Both the position numbers and the translations under genes were made by a program. The notes beneath the pieces are model-generated. The model worked only from the letters and a program-made list of their open reading frames with translations. It did no database searches and was not told where the DNA came from. From positions 37,330-101,329 of the forward strand of contig NZ_SELO01000016.1 in the NCBI RefSeq assembly GCF_004146235.1: a stretch of 64,000 nucleotides of DNA. Reading direction: 5' to 3'. This stretch comes from Tropicimonas sp. IMCC6043. GTDB lineage: Bacteria; Pseudomonadota; Alphaproteobacteria; Rhodobacterales; Rhodobacteraceae. Shown piece by piece: positions 10,170 to 20,345 of the stretch; position 1 is the first letter of the stretch; every line of letters starts with the position of its first letter.

Positions 10170-10559
10170 ATGTCCTACATGACCGATCGCAAACGCGCCG
10201 CCGGCAAGGGCTCGCTGGCCCACGGGGCCGAGCACCAGCTCCAGGTCACCTACAGCTCCTACATGATGGCCACACTGGTCATCCTGTTCCTCATCCGCAT
10301 CGCGCCGCTCGTCGGCGCCCCCTACGAGGTCGTCCTCGAGGGCCTGACCCGGCCCTTCAACTTCGTCATCATGGGCCTCTTCGTGGTCTCGACCACCTAT
10401 CACTGGCGTTTCAACATCAAGAAGGTGTTCGAGGACTATGTCCCGCACGGCTTCGACTTCGCCGGCATGATCATCACCACCGCGCTTGGCTGGTTCTTCT
10501 GCGGCCTGGGCCTCTTTGCCCTGGTCAAGATCCTGATCGCCTCGATGATCGCTGGCTGA
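10170..10559 (+). CDS. sdhD: Succinate dehydrogenase membrane anchor subunit
   Basis: The 129-residue second anchor of complex II has three predicted helices. The [16 protein letters not shown] segment contains a His at the position expected for the shared heme b and a Tyr near the quinone pocket. It lies between sdhC and sdhA in the operon with short spacers (13 and 16 bp). The N-terminal [14 protein letters not shown] is typical of alphaproteobacterial SdhD. Confidence 0.94.
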   Translation: MSYMTDRKRAAGKGSLAHGAEHQLQVTYSSYMMATLVILFLIRIAPLVGAPYEVVLEGLTRPFNFVIMGLFVVSTTYHWRFNIKKVFEDYVPHGFDFAGMIITTALGWFFCGLGLFALVKILIASMIAG

Positions 10560-10575
10560 GTTCTGGGAGAATACA

Positions 10576-12381
10576 ATGACCGCATACGATATCACCCATC
10601 ATACCTATGACGTTGTCGTCGTGGGCGCTGGCGGTGCCGGCCTCCGGGCCACCCTCGGCATGGCCGAGCAGGGGCTGAAGACGGCCTGTGTCACCAAGGT
10701 CTTCCCGACCCGGTCGCACACCGTCGCCGCTCAGGGCGGCATCGCCGCATCGCTCGCCAACATGGGCCCGGACAACTGGCAGTGGCACATGTACGACACC
10801 GTCAAGGGCTCGGACTGGCTCGGCGACACCGACGCGATGGAATACATGGTCCGCGAGGCACCCAAGGCCGTCTACGAGCTCGAGCATTACGGCGTGCCTT
10901 TCTCGCGTACCGAGGAAGGCAAGATCTACCAGCGTCCCTTCGGCGGCCACACCACCGAGTTCGGCGAAGGCCCCTCGGTCCAGCGGACCTGTGCCGCCGC
11001 AGACCGCACCGGCCACGCCATCCTGCACACGCTCTACGGCCAGTCGATCAAGAACGACGCGCAGTTCTTCATCGAGTATTTCGCCACCGACCTGATCATG
11101 TCCGAAGACGGGCAGTGCCAGGGCGTGCTTGCCTGGAAACTCGATGACGGCACGCTTCACGCCTTCAACGCCAAGATGGTCGTTCTGGCCACCGGCGGCT
11201 ATGGACGCGCCTATTTCTCGGCCACGTCGGCCCATACCTGCACCGGCGACGGCAACGCGATGATCGCGCGCGCCGGCCTGCCGCTCCAGGACATGGAGTT
11301 CGTTCAGTTCCACCCGACCGGCATCTACGGCTCGGGCTGCCTGATCACCGAGGGCGCCCGCGGTGAGGGCGGCTATCTGACCAACTCCGAAGGCGAGCGC
11401 TTCATGGAGCGCTATGCGCCGACCTACAAGGACCTTGCCTCGCGCGACGTGGTCAGCCGCTGCATGACGATCGAGATCCGCGAAGGTCGCGGCGTCGGCC
11501 CGAACAAGGACCACATCTACCTGCACCTCAACCACATCCCGAAAGAGACGCTCGCCGAGCGCCTGCCGGGCATCACCGAGAGTGCGGAGATCTTCGCCGG
11601 CGTCGACCTGACCCGCGAGCCGATCCCGGTGCTGCCGACGGTGCACTACAACATGGGCGGCATCCCGACCAACTACTGGGGCGAGGTGCTCAACCCGACC
11701 GAGGACAATCCCGACGCCGTCGCGCCCGGCCTGATGGCCGTCGGCGAGGCGGGCTGCGCTTCGGTCCATGGCGCCAACCGCCTCGGCTCCAACTCGCTGA
11801 TCGACCTCGTGGTCTTCGGCCGCGCCGCTGCCATTCGCGCCGGCGAGGTGGTCGACCCCGCTGCGGCCAACCCCGAGCTCAACAAGGCGTCGCTCGACGC
11901 CGCGCTGGATCGGTTCGACAAGGTCCGCCACGCCGATGGCGGCACGCCTACCGCGGCGCTAAGGCTCGAGATGCAGAAGACCATGCAGGACAACGCCGCC
12001 GTCTTCCGCACCGACAAGATCCTCGCCGAGGGCGTCGAGAAGATGAAGGCAGTCGCCAGCAAGCTCGACGACCTGAAGCTCACCGACCGCTCGCTGGTCT
12101 GGAACTCCGACCTGATGGAGAGCCTCGAGCTGACCAACCTCATGCCCTGTGCGATGGCCACCATCGTGGGCGCCGAGGCGCGCAAGGAGAGCCGCGGGGC
12201 GCATGCCTCCGAGGACCATCCCGAGCGCGACGACGTCAACTGGCGCAAGCACACGTTGGCGGTGGTCGACGGCCCGAACGTGACGCTCAGCTATCGGCCC
12301 GTGCATCTTGACCCGCTGACCCCCGAAGCTGAAGGTGGAATCGATACTGCCAAGATTGCACCGAAAGCGAGGGTCTACTGA
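10576..12381 (+). CDS. sdhA: Succinate dehydrogenase flavoprotein subunit
   Basis: The 601-residue catalytic subunit oxidises succinate to fumarate. The FAD-binding [12 protein letters not shown] is at about residues 14-25. The covalent flavin site is H48 in [10 protein letters not shown]. The substrate-site region [15 protein letters not shown] and the C-terminal cap are intact. Its stop TGA shares its last base with the ATG of the next gene, so translation is probably coupled to an extra gene placed before sdhB. Confidence 0.98.
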   Translation: MTAYDITHHTYDVVVVGAGGAGLRATLGMAEQGLKTACVTKVFPTRSHTVAAQGGIAASLANMGPDNWQWHMYDTVKGSDWLGDTDAMEYMVREAPKAVYELEHYGVPFSRTEEGKIYQRPFGGHTTEFGEGPSVQRTCAAADRTGHAILHTLYGQSIKNDAQFFIEYFATDLIMSEDGQCQGVLAWKLDDGTLHAFNAKMVVLATGGYGRAYFSATSAHTCTGDGNAMIARAGLPLQDMEFVQFHPTGIYGSGCLITEGARGEGGYLTNSEGERFMERYAPTYKDLASRDVVSRCMTIEIREGRGVGPNKDHIYLHLNHIPKETLAERLPGITESAEIFAGVDLTREPIPVLPTVHYNMGGIPTNYWGEVLNPTEDNPDAVAPGLMAVGEAGCASVHGANRLGSNSLIDLVVFGRAAAIRAGEVVDPAAANPELNKASLDAALDRFDKVRHADGGTPTAALRLEMQKTMQDNAAVFRTDKILAEGVEKMKAVASKLDDLKLTDRSLVWNSDLMESLELTNLMPCAMATIVGAEARKESRGAHASEDHPERDDVNWRKHTLAVVDGPNVTLSYRPVHLDPLTPEAEGGIDTAKIAPKARVY

Positions 12382-12800
12382 TGAAATACCGGTTCCACCT
12401 GCTTACCGCCGCCATTGTGGTCGCAAGCTCCCTGGCGAGCGTCGCCTCCGCAAGCACCACCCTGGATGCCCAGCGCGACGCGATCGTCCAGTGCAAGGCG
12501 CAGCGTTTCGTGGGTGGAGCCGCCTACATCGTGCAACGCAAGGGTGCGTCGGCGTCCAGCCAGATGGCGGTCGAGATCCTGCCCTACGACCAGGTGACCT
12601 ATGTCGATGCGGATGCGATCAACCGCTGCGCGGCCAAGCGTCTGGGCCTCACGCAGGCCGAGATCGACAAGATCGGCTGGCGTACCCGCACAATCGTTCG
12701 ATCGATCCGCTACCCCAATGGCTATCGCGGCCAGGGCTGCGGTCGAACCCCCTCGATCCTCTACAAGGGCGATCTTTATTGCCAATGGGCAAGGCGCTGA
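12381..12800 (+). CDS. Exported hypothetical protein inserted between sdhA and sdhB
   Basis: The 139-residue product has a clear signal peptide (about residues 1-24, cut after VASA) and at least four Cys in the mature part, so it is probably periplasmic. It begins on the last base of the sdhA stop and ends 83 bp before sdhB, all on the same strand. I recognise no domain. An exported protein in the middle of the complex II operon could assist cytochrome or anchor assembly, but nothing in the sequence proves this. Confidence 0.82.
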   Translation: MKYRFHLLTAAIVVASSLASVASASTTLDAQRDAIVQCKAQRFVGGAAYIVQRKGASASSQMAVEILPYDQVTYVDADAINRCAAKRLGLTQAEIDKIGWRTRTIVRSIRYPNGYRGQGCGRTPSILYKGDLYCQWARR

Positions 12801-12883
12801 CCCGGATGGGTCGGTCAGACATATCACTCGAACCAAAGCCACGCGACGGCTTCCGGCCGCGCCTGGGCATCTGAGGTGACCAC

Positions 12884-13663
12884 ATGGTTCAATTCACTCT
12901 CCCCCAGAACTCCAAGATCAAGACCGGGAAAACCTGGCCCAAGCCGGAGGGCGCAAAGAACGTCCGCAAGTTCCAGATCTACCGCTGGAACCCCGATGAC
13001 GGGAAGAATCCACAGATCGATACCTATTTCATCGACATGGACAAGTGCGGCCCGATGATCCTCGACGCCCTGATCAAGATCAAGGACGAGATCGATCCGA
13101 CGCTGACCTTCCGGCGCTCCTGCCGCGAGGGGATCTGCGGCTCCTGCGCGATGAACATCAACGGCATCAACAAGCTGGCCTGCATCTGGGGCATCAACGA
13201 GCAGAAGGGAGACATCAAGATCTACCCTCTGCCGCATATGGCCGTGGTGAAGGATCTCGTCCCGGACCTCACGCTGTTCTATGCCCAGCACGCTTCGATC
13301 ATGCCCTGGCTCGAGACCAAGACGCCGGCGCCCGAGAAGGAATGGCTGCAAAGCCCCGAGGACCGCGCGAAGCTCGACGGCCTCTATGAATGCGTGCTCT
13401 GCGCCTCCTGCACCGCTTCCTGCCCCGCCTACTGGTGGAACGGCGACCGGTATCTCGGCCCGGCCGCGCTGCTGCATGCCTATCGCTGGATGATCGACAG
13501 CCGCGACGAGGCCACCGGCGAACGGATTGACGACGTGGAAGACCCCTACAAGCTCTATCGCTGCCACGTCATCATGAACTGCACCCAGACCTGCCCGAAG
13601 GGCCTGAACCCCGGCAAGGCGATCGCCGAGATCCGCCTCCTGGCGCAGGAACGCCTGCACTGA
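12884..13663 (+). CDS. sdhB: Succinate dehydrogenase iron-sulfur subunit
   Basis: The 259-residue subunit carries electrons from FAD to quinone. The plant-type [2Fe-2S] site is CREGICGSC plus a later Cys. The [4Fe-4S] and [3Fe-4S] ligands are in [11 protein letters not shown] and [14 protein letters not shown]. It closes the sdh operon and is followed by a strong terminator. The ATG follows GAGGTGACCAC. Confidence 0.97.
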   Translation: MVQFTLPQNSKIKTGKTWPKPEGAKNVRKFQIYRWNPDDGKNPQIDTYFIDMDKCGPMILDALIKIKDEIDPTLTFRRSCREGICGSCAMNINGINKLACIWGINEQKGDIKIYPLPHMAVVKDLVPDLTLFYAQHASIMPWLETKTPAPEKEWLQSPEDRAKLDGLYECVLCASCTASCPAYWWNGDRYLGPAALLHAYRWMIDSRDEATGERIDDVEDPYKLYRCHVIMNCTQTCPKGLNPGKAIAEIRLLAQERLH

Positions 13664-13689
13664 ACGCTAAAGGCAGTCTTGAGACACCA

Positions 13690-13723
13690 GGGCCCGGCCA
13701 GATGGCCGGGCCCGTTTCGTTTT
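13690..13723 (+). terminator. Intrinsic terminator of the sdh operon
   Basis: Ten-base arms GGGCCCGGCC and GGCCGGGCCC with a 4-nt loop are followed by GTTTCGTTTT. It lies 26 bp after the sdhB stop. Confidence 0.85.
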
Positions 13724-13779
13724 CGGAGTGCAACGGATGGGTGGGCCGCGCGGTGCCTTGCCGAAGCAGGCGTGTACGC

Positions 13780-14118
13780 TCAGAACATCCTTGCACCTGC
13801 CGCCACCGCCGCATCCGGTGCCAGCAGGACGACTTCGCCCTCTGCGTCCGGCACGCCCAGAACCAGCACCTCCGACATGAACTTCCCGATCTGCCGGGGC
13901 GGGAAATTTACCACCGCCATGACTATCCGCCCGGGCAGCGTCTCGACATCGTAGTGTCGGGTGATCTGCGCCGAGCTCTTCTTCTCGCCGATCTCCGGCC
14001 CGAAATCGATCCAGAGCTTGATCGCCGGCTTACGCGCCTCCGGAAAAGGCTCCGCTTTCAGAACGCGTCCGGCCCGGATGTCGACCTTCAGGAAGTCCTC
14101 GAAGGAAATCTCGCTCAT
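13780..14118 (-). CDS. csaA: CsaA-like tRNA-binding / chaperone protein
   Basis: The 112-residue protein matches the CsaA family, a stand-alone OB-fold related to the tRNA-binding domain of methionyl- and phenylalanyl-tRNA synthetases. Motifs are FLKVDIRAGRV, KLWIDFGPEIGEKKSSAQ, VAVVNFPPRQIGKFMSEVL and the C-terminal VVLLAP. It overlaps the proC stop by ATGA and is therefore the downstream gene of a proC-csaA pair. Confidence 0.92.
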   Translation of the reverse strand: MSEISFEDFLKVDIRAGRVLKAEPFPEARKPAIKLWIDFGPEIGEKKSSAQITRHYDVETLPGRIVMAVVNFPPRQIGKFMSEVLVLGVPDAEGEVVLLAPDAAVAAGARMF

Positions 14119-14927
14119 GTCGCCAGCTCCCGGCTCCGCGCCGCCGCCGCGCCGACTGCCCGTTCCAGCAGCGCCGGAAACCCGTTCTCCGGGCGCATCA
14201 GGACCTCAAGGGCCGCCGCCGTCGTTCCCCCGGGCGAGGTCACGTTCACACGCAACTGCGCCGCGCTCTCATCGGCCTGGTGGAGCAATTCCCCGGCGCC
14301 CTCAACGGTCGCCCGGGCGAGCTGCATCGCCAGCGTCTCCGGAAGCCCCTGCGCAACCCCGGCCTGCGCCATCGCCTCGACGAGGTGGAACACATAGGCC
14401 GGCCCGGACCCAGACAGCGCCGTCACCGCGTCCATCTGCGCCTCCTCCTCCAGCCGAACGACCGCGCCGACTGCTCTCAGCAATCGCTCCGCAAGGTCCA
14501 GATGCGCCGCCGTCGCCTCTGCATTGCCGATGATCGCCGTGATCCCCCGTCCGACCGCCGCCGGCGTGTTCGGCATTGCCCGGATAACCGGCGTCCCTTC
14601 CCCAAGAACTGCCTCGAAGTACAAGATCGGCGTCCCCGCCGCGACTGACAGGAAGAGCGTGCCGCCACCTCCGAACCCGGCCAGGTTGGGCAGAGCCTCG
14701 GCCATCATCTGCGGCTTGACGGCCACGAGAACGATCGCTGGATCCTTTGGCAGATCTCCGTCGAGCCGTACCCCCTGCGCTTTCAGCCAGTCCGATGGCT
14801 TGGGATCAATCACGCTCACCGCTCCGGCCGGGAAACCGTCCGCCAGCCAGCCCTGCAGCATCGCCGACCCCATCTTGCCGCAGCCCAGGAGCACAAGCCC
14901 CCGCGCCCTCACCGCATCCATGTCCAT
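14115..14927 (-). CDS. proC: Pyrroline-5-carboxylate reductase
   Basis: The 270-residue enzyme performs the last step of proline synthesis. The N-terminal dinucleotide motif is GCGKMGSAML and the C-terminal signature region includes ALSGSGPAYVFHLVEAM and VTSPGGTTAAAL. The chosen ATG at 14927 has GGAGGG seven bases upstream; an earlier in-frame ATG at 14984 adds a 19-residue tail that does not fit the family. Translationally coupled to csaA. Confidence 0.95.
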   Translation of the reverse strand: MDMDAVRARGLVLLGCGKMGSAMLQGWLADGFPAGAVSVIDPKPSDWLKAQGVRLDGDLPKDPAIVLVAVKPQMMAEALPNLAGFGGGGTLFLSVAAGTPILYFEAVLGEGTPVIRAMPNTPAAVGRGITAIIGNAEATAAHLDLAERLLRAVGAVVRLEEEAQMDAVTALSGSGPAYVFHLVEAMAQAGVAQGLPETLAMQLARATVEGAGELLHQADESAAQLRVNVTSPGGTTAAALEVLMRPENGFPALLERAVGAAAARSRELAT

Positions 14928-15069
14928 AAATTCCCTCCAGACCTGTACGCGGCCGAAGCTAACCTCCATGCAATCCGGCGGCAACGACCCGACAGCCAGC
15001 TGTCCTGGGATATCCTAGCGAAAATCTCGCGCAGGGCGCGCGACGGGGTCGGTCAAGTTCTGTAGAGGG

Positions 15070-15570
15070 TCAGGCCCGCCCGAACGCCTCGGCGATGGCG
15101 ATCTGCATCGCCGCTTCCGGGTCCTGGTCGCCCCAGACCACGAGCTGGAAAGCCGGGTAATAGCGTTCGGCGGCCATCACCGCCGTGCCGATCAGCCGGT
15201 CGATCTGGTCTGGATGCGGAATCTGCCCGCCGCCCAGAACCAGCCCGTAGCGATAGGTCATCAACTGCTGGTCGACCCAGTAGGTGAAGGCGCCCGCCCA
15301 GCAGGCATCGTTGACCTTGTTCAGCGCCTCGTAGAGCTTCGGCAGCCGCGCTTCGGGCGGCTCCATCTCGAAGGTACAGATGAGCCTCAGCGTCTCGTCA
15401 TAGGCCGACCAGGCGAGCGTGATCGAATAGGTCCGCCACTGCCCCTCGACCGCCATCGCGATCTGGTCCTCGGCGACCCGGTCGAAATCCCAGGAGTTGG
15501 ATTCCGCCAGAGTCTCGACGATGTCGATCGGATGAATGTCATCTGTCAGGAAATCTTCGGAGAGTGACAT
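15070..15570 (-). CDS. YbjN domain-containing protein
   Basis: The 166-residue cytoplasmic protein has the YbjN-like pattern HPIDIVETLAESNSWDFDR followed by YSITLAWSAYDETLRLICTFEM and LVLGGGQIPHPDQID. The family resembles type III secretion chaperone folds and has no settled function. The start at 15570 is preferred over 15582 because GAGG lies 6 bp upstream of it and nothing similar precedes the earlier ATG. Confidence 0.85.
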   Translation of the reverse strand: MSLSEDFLTDDIHPIDIVETLAESNSWDFDRVAEDQIAMAVEGQWRTYSITLAWSAYDETLRLICTFEMEPPEARLPKLYEALNKVNDACWAGAFTYWVDQQLMTYRYGLVLGGGQIPHPDQIDRLIGTAVMAAERYYPAFQLVVWGDQDPEAAMQIAIAEAFGRA

Positions 15571-15909
15571 GCCGGGCCTCATTTTTTACACGCCCTAGCC
15601 TGTTGCCGACAACTAGGGCTTGGTGCCTGCTCTAGGTCCGGCAGTACGTGCCACCGACCTTACAACATATGGTGCGTGCAAAAGCCCCGGCCTGTAAAGC
15701 GGAATTTTTGTGACAGGGTTCCGCTCCTCCGCAAGATGTAGCAGAGTGACAGAGGTCTGGTAGACGGGATGCCGCAAGGAACGATAGGGCTGTCCTGTCG
15801 CAGAGACACCAAGCCCACCGCGCCGCATGCGGTGGGCAATTTCGGCAGAGGCCCCGCGATTGTTTGTCCCAGGAGCAGCCGGACCCGGCAGCCCTTGGCG
15901 ACTATTGCG
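15571..15909. other. Intergenic region between ybjN-like gene and ubiK
   Basis: No gene is supported in these 339 bases. The region holds the ybjN-like promoter side and a hairpin at 15813-15837 (listed separately). The overlapping reading frames are short and lack ribosome-binding sites. Confidence 0.5.
15813..15837 (-). terminator. Hairpin downstream of ubiK
   Basis: Nine-base arms GCCCACCGC and GCGGTGGGC enclose a 7-nt loop. On the minus strand the hairpin is followed by TTGGTGTC, a weak T-tract. It lies 73 bp past the ubiK stop. Confidence 0.45.
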
Positions 15910-16161
15910 TCAGGATTTCTTCGTCGCGGCCTCGAGGGCCTCGATCCGCGCCTTGAGCGCCTCGTTTTCCTCGCGCGCTTTCTGCGCCATGGTGCGCACG
16001 GCGTCGAATTCCTCGCGCGTGACGAAATCGCGGTCGGCAAGCCAGCGGTCGACCATGGACTTGAAGGCGGTCTCCGCTTCTTCCTTTGCGCCCTGGGCCA
16101 CGCCCATCGCATTGGTCATCAGCTGGGACATGTCGTCAAAAAACCTGTTGCGGCTCTGCAT
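15910..16161 (-). CDS. ubiK: Accessory ubiquinone biosynthesis factor UbiK (BMFP family)
   Basis: The 83-residue protein starts at [14 protein letters not shown], typical of the BMFP/UbiK family. It has an amphipathic N-terminus and a C-terminal coiled coil (about residues 50-80, [17 protein letters not shown]). UbiK forms trimers that bind membranes and help the soluble ubiquinone-making complex. It is divergent from lgt, with 97 bp between the starts. Confidence 0.88.
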   Translation of the reverse strand: MQSRNRFFDDMSQLMTNAMGVAQGAKEEAETAFKSMVDRWLADRDFVTREEFDAVRTMAQKAREENEALKARIEALEAATKKS

Positions 16162-16258
16162 GGGGCACCCGTTCGTTACATCCAAGCCCTATATGGCCCT
16201 CACCGCAGGCGGCCTCAAGGTTGACTTTGCCACAGCGAGGCGATCAAGAGCGGATACC

Positions 16259-17185
16259 ATGAAGGCACTCATCCCGTTCCCCGAGCCGAGCCCGGAACTC
16301 TTCTCCATCTCGCTATTCGGCATGGAGTTCGCGCTGCGCTGGTATGCGCTGGCCTATATCGCCGGGCTGCTGATCGGCTGGCGCCTGATCGTGGCGCTGG
16401 TCAAGCGCCCCGCGCTCTGGCCCGACTCCGGCCCGCCGATGCGGCCGCGCCAGGTCGAGGACCTGTTGACCTGGGTCATCCTCGGCGTCGTTCTCGGCGG
16501 ACGGCTCGGTTTCGTGCTGTTCTACAAGCCAGCCTACTATTTCGAGCACCCCGCCCAGATCCTCGCGGTGTGGGAGGGCGGCATGTCCTTTCACGGCGGG
16601 CTCCTCGGCACCATTCTCGCCGCCTGGATCTATACCGGCCGCAACGCTATCCCGCGTCTCGGCGCTGCCGACGCGCTGGCCATCGCCGCGCCTTTGGGCC
16701 TGTTCTTCGGCCGACTCGCCAATTTCATCAACGCCGAGCTTTGGGGCCGGCCCTCGGATGTGCCCTGGGCGATGAAATTCCCCACCATGTGTCACGATCC
16801 GGCCTGGCAGGGCTGCCCTACGGCCGGCGAATGGTTCTATTACGGCTCCGAACTCGCACGCCACCCGAGCCAGCTTTACGAGGCTGCCCTCGAAGGGCTG
16901 CTTCTCGGCGCTTTCCTTCTGTGGCTGGCGCTGCGACGCAACGCGCTCAAGAAGCCCGGGTTCATTGCCGGAAGCTTCTTCGCCGGCTACGGGCTCGCAC
17001 GTTTCGTCGTCGAGTATTTTCGCCAGGCCGACGCACAGTTCATCACGCCGGACAATCCGCTCGGCTTTGCGATCGGCTCCGGCAGCATCGGCCTGACCAT
17101 GGGGCAACTGCTCTCGCTGCCAATGGTCGCTCTCGGCCTCGCGCTGATCGCGCTATCCCGTCGACGGACACCGAAGCCGGCATGA
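16259..17185 (+). CDS. lgt: Prolipoprotein diacylglyceryl transferase
   Basis: The 308-residue inner-membrane enzyme transfers diacylglycerol to the lipobox Cys of prolipoproteins. Seven membrane helices are visible. The Lgt signature occurs as [17 protein letters not shown], with the catalytic-site HGGLLG and R/Y residues in HPSQLYEA. Its stop overlaps the following methyltransferase by ATGA, the first of two such overlaps in a three-gene operon. Confidence 0.96.
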   Translation: MKALIPFPEPSPELFSISLFGMEFALRWYALAYIAGLLIGWRLIVALVKRPALWPDSGPPMRPRQVEDLLTWVILGVVLGGRLGFVLFYKPAYYFEHPAQILAVWEGGMSFHGGLLGTILAAWIYTGRNAIPRLGAADALAIAAPLGLFFGRLANFINAELWGRPSDVPWAMKFPTMCHDPAWQGCPTAGEWFYYGSELARHPSQLYEAALEGLLLGAFLLWLALRRNALKKPGFIAGSFFAGYGLARFVVEYFRQADAQFITPDNPLGFAIGSGSIGLTMGQLLSLPMVALGLALIALSRRRTPKPA

Positions 17186-18255
17186 CCCCCCTCGGAGAGA
17201 TCCTGCTCAGCCGGATCGACGTGACCGGCCCGATACCGCTGTCCGAGTATATGGCCGAGTGCCTGCTCCATCCCGAGCACGGCTACTACACGCGCGGCGA
17301 TGCCTTTGGCGCGGCGGGTGATTTCATCACCGCACCGGAGATCAGCCAGATGTTCGGCGAGCTTCTCGGCCTCGCCCTCGCCCAGAGCTGGATTGACCAG
17401 GAACGCCCGTCCGGCGCCGTCCTGGCGGAGGTCGGGCCGGGGCGCGGCACGCTGATGGCGGACGCGCTGCGTGCAATGGCCACGGTCGCGGGCCTCCCGG
17501 AGGCGTTCGACCTGCATCTGGTCGAGGCGAGCCCGCGCCTCCGGCAGCGCCAGCGCGCGGCGCTCTCCGGCCATTCCGCGCGCTGGTGCGACCGGCTCGC
17601 GGAGCTTCCCGAGGCGCCGCTCTTTCTCGTCGCCAACGAGTTTCTCGACGCGCTGCCGATCCGGCAGTTTCTCCGCCACGCAGACGGCTGGCGCGAGCGC
17701 CTGGTCCACCGCGACGGAAACCGGCTGGTGCCGGTCTTCTCCGCCACGGCCGCGGTGCCGGCGCTCGACCACCGACTCGGCGACACCGAGGAGGGAGAGA
17801 TCGTCGAGCTCTGCCCCAGCCTGCCGACACAGATTGCTGTGATGGCCAGCCGTATCGCGCGGCACGGCGGCACGGCGATTCTCGTCGATTACGGTGACTG
17901 GCGCTCGCGTGGCGACACCTTCCAGGCCGTCCTTGGCCATGCGCCTACCGACCCATTCGCGGCCCCGGGCGAAGCCGACCTGACCGCCCATGTCGATTTC
18001 GAGGCAGTCGCACGCGCTGCTCAAAGCGCGGGTGCAGCCGTCACGGCAATGGTTCCGCAGGGCCTCCTTCTTGAGCGCCTCGGGATTACCCAACGAGCGC
18101 AGACGCTTGCGAGGTCGCTCCGCGACGAGGCGGCAATCGACGCGCATGTTTCGGCGCATCGGCGCTTGACCCATCCGCAGGAAATGGGTTCGCTCTTCAA
18201 GGCAATCGCGATTTACCCGAAAGGGTCCAACCCGCCACCCGGATTCGAGACATGA
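17182..18255 (+). CDS. MidA/NDUFAF7-like SAM-dependent methyltransferase (COG1565)
   Basis: The 357-residue protein has the COG1565 signatures [26 protein letters not shown], the SAM-binding [12 protein letters not shown] at about residue 75, and [13 protein letters not shown]. The mitochondrial homologue NDUFAF7 methylates an Arg of complex I during assembly; the bacterial substrate is not established. It is joined to lgt and pgeF by 4-bp overlaps. Confidence 0.9.
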   Translation: MTPLGEILLSRIDVTGPIPLSEYMAECLLHPEHGYYTRGDAFGAAGDFITAPEISQMFGELLGLALAQSWIDQERPSGAVLAEVGPGRGTLMADALRAMATVAGLPEAFDLHLVEASPRLRQRQRAALSGHSARWCDRLAELPEAPLFLVANEFLDALPIRQFLRHADGWRERLVHRDGNRLVPVFSATAAVPALDHRLGDTEEGEIVELCPSLPTQIAVMASRIARHGGTAILVDYGDWRSRGDTFQAVLGHAPTDPFAAPGEADLTAHVDFEAVARAAQSAGAAVTAMVPQGLLLERLGITQRAQTLARSLRDEAAIDAHVSAHRRLTHPQEMGSLFKAIAIYPKGSNPPPGFET

Positions 18256-19004
18256 CGCTGGAAATGCTGACATCTGAGGCGATCGCCCCTCTGCGCCACG
18301 GGTTCTTCACCCGCCGCGGCGGCGCCTCCTCGGGCGTCTTCGAGGGGCTGAACTGCGGTCCGGGCTCGATGGACCAGTCGGATATCGTGGCGATCAACCG
18401 CGAGCGCGTCGCCCTGGCCTTGGGCGTGGCCCCTTCGGCGCTGGTCTCGATGCACCAGACCCATTCGACCGAGGTTGCGGTCATCGAGACCCTGCCCGAC
18501 CGCGCGCCGCGCGTCGACGCCATGGTGACGGACCGGCCGGGGCTCGCGCTCTCGGTGCTCACGGCCGATTGCCAACCCGTGCTCTTCGCCGATCACGAGG
18601 CGGGCATCATCGGTGCCGCCCATGCCGGCTGGCGTGGCACCCTGGATGGCGTGCTGGAGGCGACGCTCGATGCGATGGAGCGGCTCGGCGCGACCCGCTC
18701 CGATATTTCCGCCGTGATCGGCCCGACGATCAGCCAGGCCAGCTATGAGGTCGGTTGGGAGTTCTTCGAGGATTTCATCGCCGAAGATCCCGACAACCAG
18801 CGCTTCTTTGCCGGCGGCGGCGAGAAACCGCATTTCGACCTCCCCGCCTACGGGCTTCACCGGATGCGCCGTGCCGGTATTGGCCATGCGGTCTGGACGC
18901 GCCACTGCACCTATTCGGACCCGCAGCGCTTCTTCTCCTATCGCCGCTCGCTGCACCGCAAGGAACCCGACTACGGAAGGCTGATCTCGGTCATCCGGCT
19001 CTGA
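18252..19004 (+). CDS. pgeF: Peptidoglycan editing factor PgeF (YfiH/LACC1 family)
   Basis: The 250-residue cytoplasmic protein carries the family's metal-site motifs: HQTHSTEV, TADCQPVLFAD and AAHAGWRGTLDGVLEAT. Members act as multi-copper oxidase-like or purine nucleoside phosphorylase enzymes, and in E. coli as an editing factor that excludes misincorporated residues from peptidoglycan. It ends the lgt operon through an ATGA overlap with the methyltransferase. Confidence 0.93.
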   Translation: MTLEMLTSEAIAPLRHGFFTRRGGASSGVFEGLNCGPGSMDQSDIVAINRERVALALGVAPSALVSMHQTHSTEVAVIETLPDRAPRVDAMVTDRPGLALSVLTADCQPVLFADHEAGIIGAAHAGWRGTLDGVLEATLDAMERLGATRSDISAVIGPTISQASYEVGWEFFEDFIAEDPDNQRFFAGGGEKPHFDLPAYGLHRMRRAGIGHAVWTRHCTYSDPQRFFSYRRSLHRKEPDYGRLISVIRL

Positions 19005-19121
19005 ACCCGCGAGATCGTCCCGCTTCCGACAAAGTCGTGCCCGAATCCCTGGCGATATTGTCCGTGATCGGGAAACAACTGCGCCGCATGTCGCGGCGGG
19101 CCGCCAAGGTGGAGCAAGACC

Positions 19122-19271
19122 ATGAACAACCGCTGGATGGAATCGGTGCTGGAGGCCGCCGAAGAGAACATCGTGGAGATGCCCTGGGCCCGCGGCCAGC
19201 GGCGCCAGGAAATGATCGCCCGCCGCGCCTCTGCCGAGGCATCCCGGAAGGCGCCGCGGCTCCGCGCGTGA
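19122..19271 (+). CDS. 49-residue basic microprotein
   Basis: An ATG 5 bp after AAGGTGGAGCAAGACC-type purine-rich sequence opens a 49-codon frame beginning MNNRWMESVLEAAEE. The N-terminal half is acidic and probably helical; the C-terminal half is strongly basic with RGQRRQEMIARRAS. I recall similar small proteins next to pgeF in roseobacters, but this could not be checked. No function is proposed. Confidence 0.65.
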   Translation: MNNRWMESVLEAAEENIVEMPWARGQRRQEMIARRASAEASRKAPRLRA

Positions 19272-19526
19272 ACTCGGCCATTCGGACACCGCAAACGCCT
19301 GTCGCCGATATCGCTGCGGCGGGCGTCGTGATTCGGAGCCGGGTAAATGCGACCGCTCGCGTGGAAACAAACCCCGGCCGGAGATGAGATTGGCCGCGGA
19401 TCGGGTGCAAATCGGAGTGGGATTTTGACAACCCGTCAGGCAGGCGGGCAATACTCTGAACAGACATGTCCTTCTGCGACCTGGTGGGGGCCACGGCAGA
19501 TGCGACCGACCGAGAGGATCGATTGC

Positions 19527-20330
19527 ATGACCACCCCGCGCGTAGCGTTTGGCCCCTCGACGGCGGAGAAACTCCGCGTCGCGGCTTCTTTTCCTGACAG
19601 GATTCCCCATCCGGATTGGTCACCGCGTGCCGCGAACCCGGTCGTCCGGCAATTCGACATCGCGTATCTGACGCCTTACGGGGAGATCGCGCATGTCTCC
19701 CGCAGCGCCCCGGCCACGCCGGTCTTCGAGGAAGCCTTCTCGGCGCTGACCCGCGGCACGCTGATTGCCACCGAAGACGGCCCGATCGCGGTGGAGGACC
19801 TGCACCCCGGAGCGATGCTGCGCACCGTGGCCAACGGGCCGCAGCCGCTGCTCTGGATCGGCAGCACGCAGATCGACGTCGACACGGAGCGCCGATCCGG
19901 ACCGGCCCCGTTGCGGCTGACGCGGTTCGCCGCCGAATCATTCGGCGTCGGCCGTCCCGCGCCCGACCTGCTTCTCGGCCCGCGCGCTCGCATCCTCTAT
20001 CGCAGCCCACGTTGCCAAGAAATGCTGGGCACGTCTCAGGCTTTCGCTCCGGCGCATGGCTTCATCGACGGCGACAGCGCCGTCGAAATCACGCCCTTCG
20101 CACCGGTCCGCCTCTATCACCTCGCCCTGCACGGCCAGCAGGTGATACTGGCCAACGGGATCGAGGTGGAGAGCTACCACCCCGGCCCGCAGGTCGAGAG
20201 CCTCGCGGACCGCGCCACCTGCGAAGCGCTGCGTGAGCTTTTCCCGCATGTGGAACGACTCGACGGTTTCGGCCCGATGCCGATCCCGCGCCTTACCGGA
20301 TTCGAACTGGAAACGTTGCGCGGCGGCTGA
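19527..20330 (+). CDS. Hint domain-containing protein
   Basis: The 267-residue protein has a Hint-like module at about residues 70-230: RGTLIATEDGPIAVEDLHPGAML, PLLWIG, LLLGPRARIL, FAPAHGFIDG and the C-terminal block LYHLALHGQQVILANGIEVESYHPG. Rhodobacteraceae carry many such stand-alone Hint proteins of unknown role. At the usual nucleophile position (CFxxGT) this copy reads ALTRGT, so self-splicing chemistry may be lost. The ATG has GAGAGG upstream. Confidence 0.85.
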   Translation: MTTPRVAFGPSTAEKLRVAASFPDRIPHPDWSPRAANPVVRQFDIAYLTPYGEIAHVSRSAPATPVFEEAFSALTRGTLIATEDGPIAVEDLHPGAMLRTVANGPQPLLWIGSTQIDVDTERRSGPAPLRLTRFAAESFGVGRPAPDLLLGPRARILYRSPRCQEMLGTSQAFAPAHGFIDGDSAVEITPFAPVRLYHLALHGQQVILANGIEVESYHPGPQVESLADRATCEALRELFPHVERLDGFGPMPIPRLTGFELETLRGG

Positions 20331-20345
20331 TCCCGCACCCGCGCC

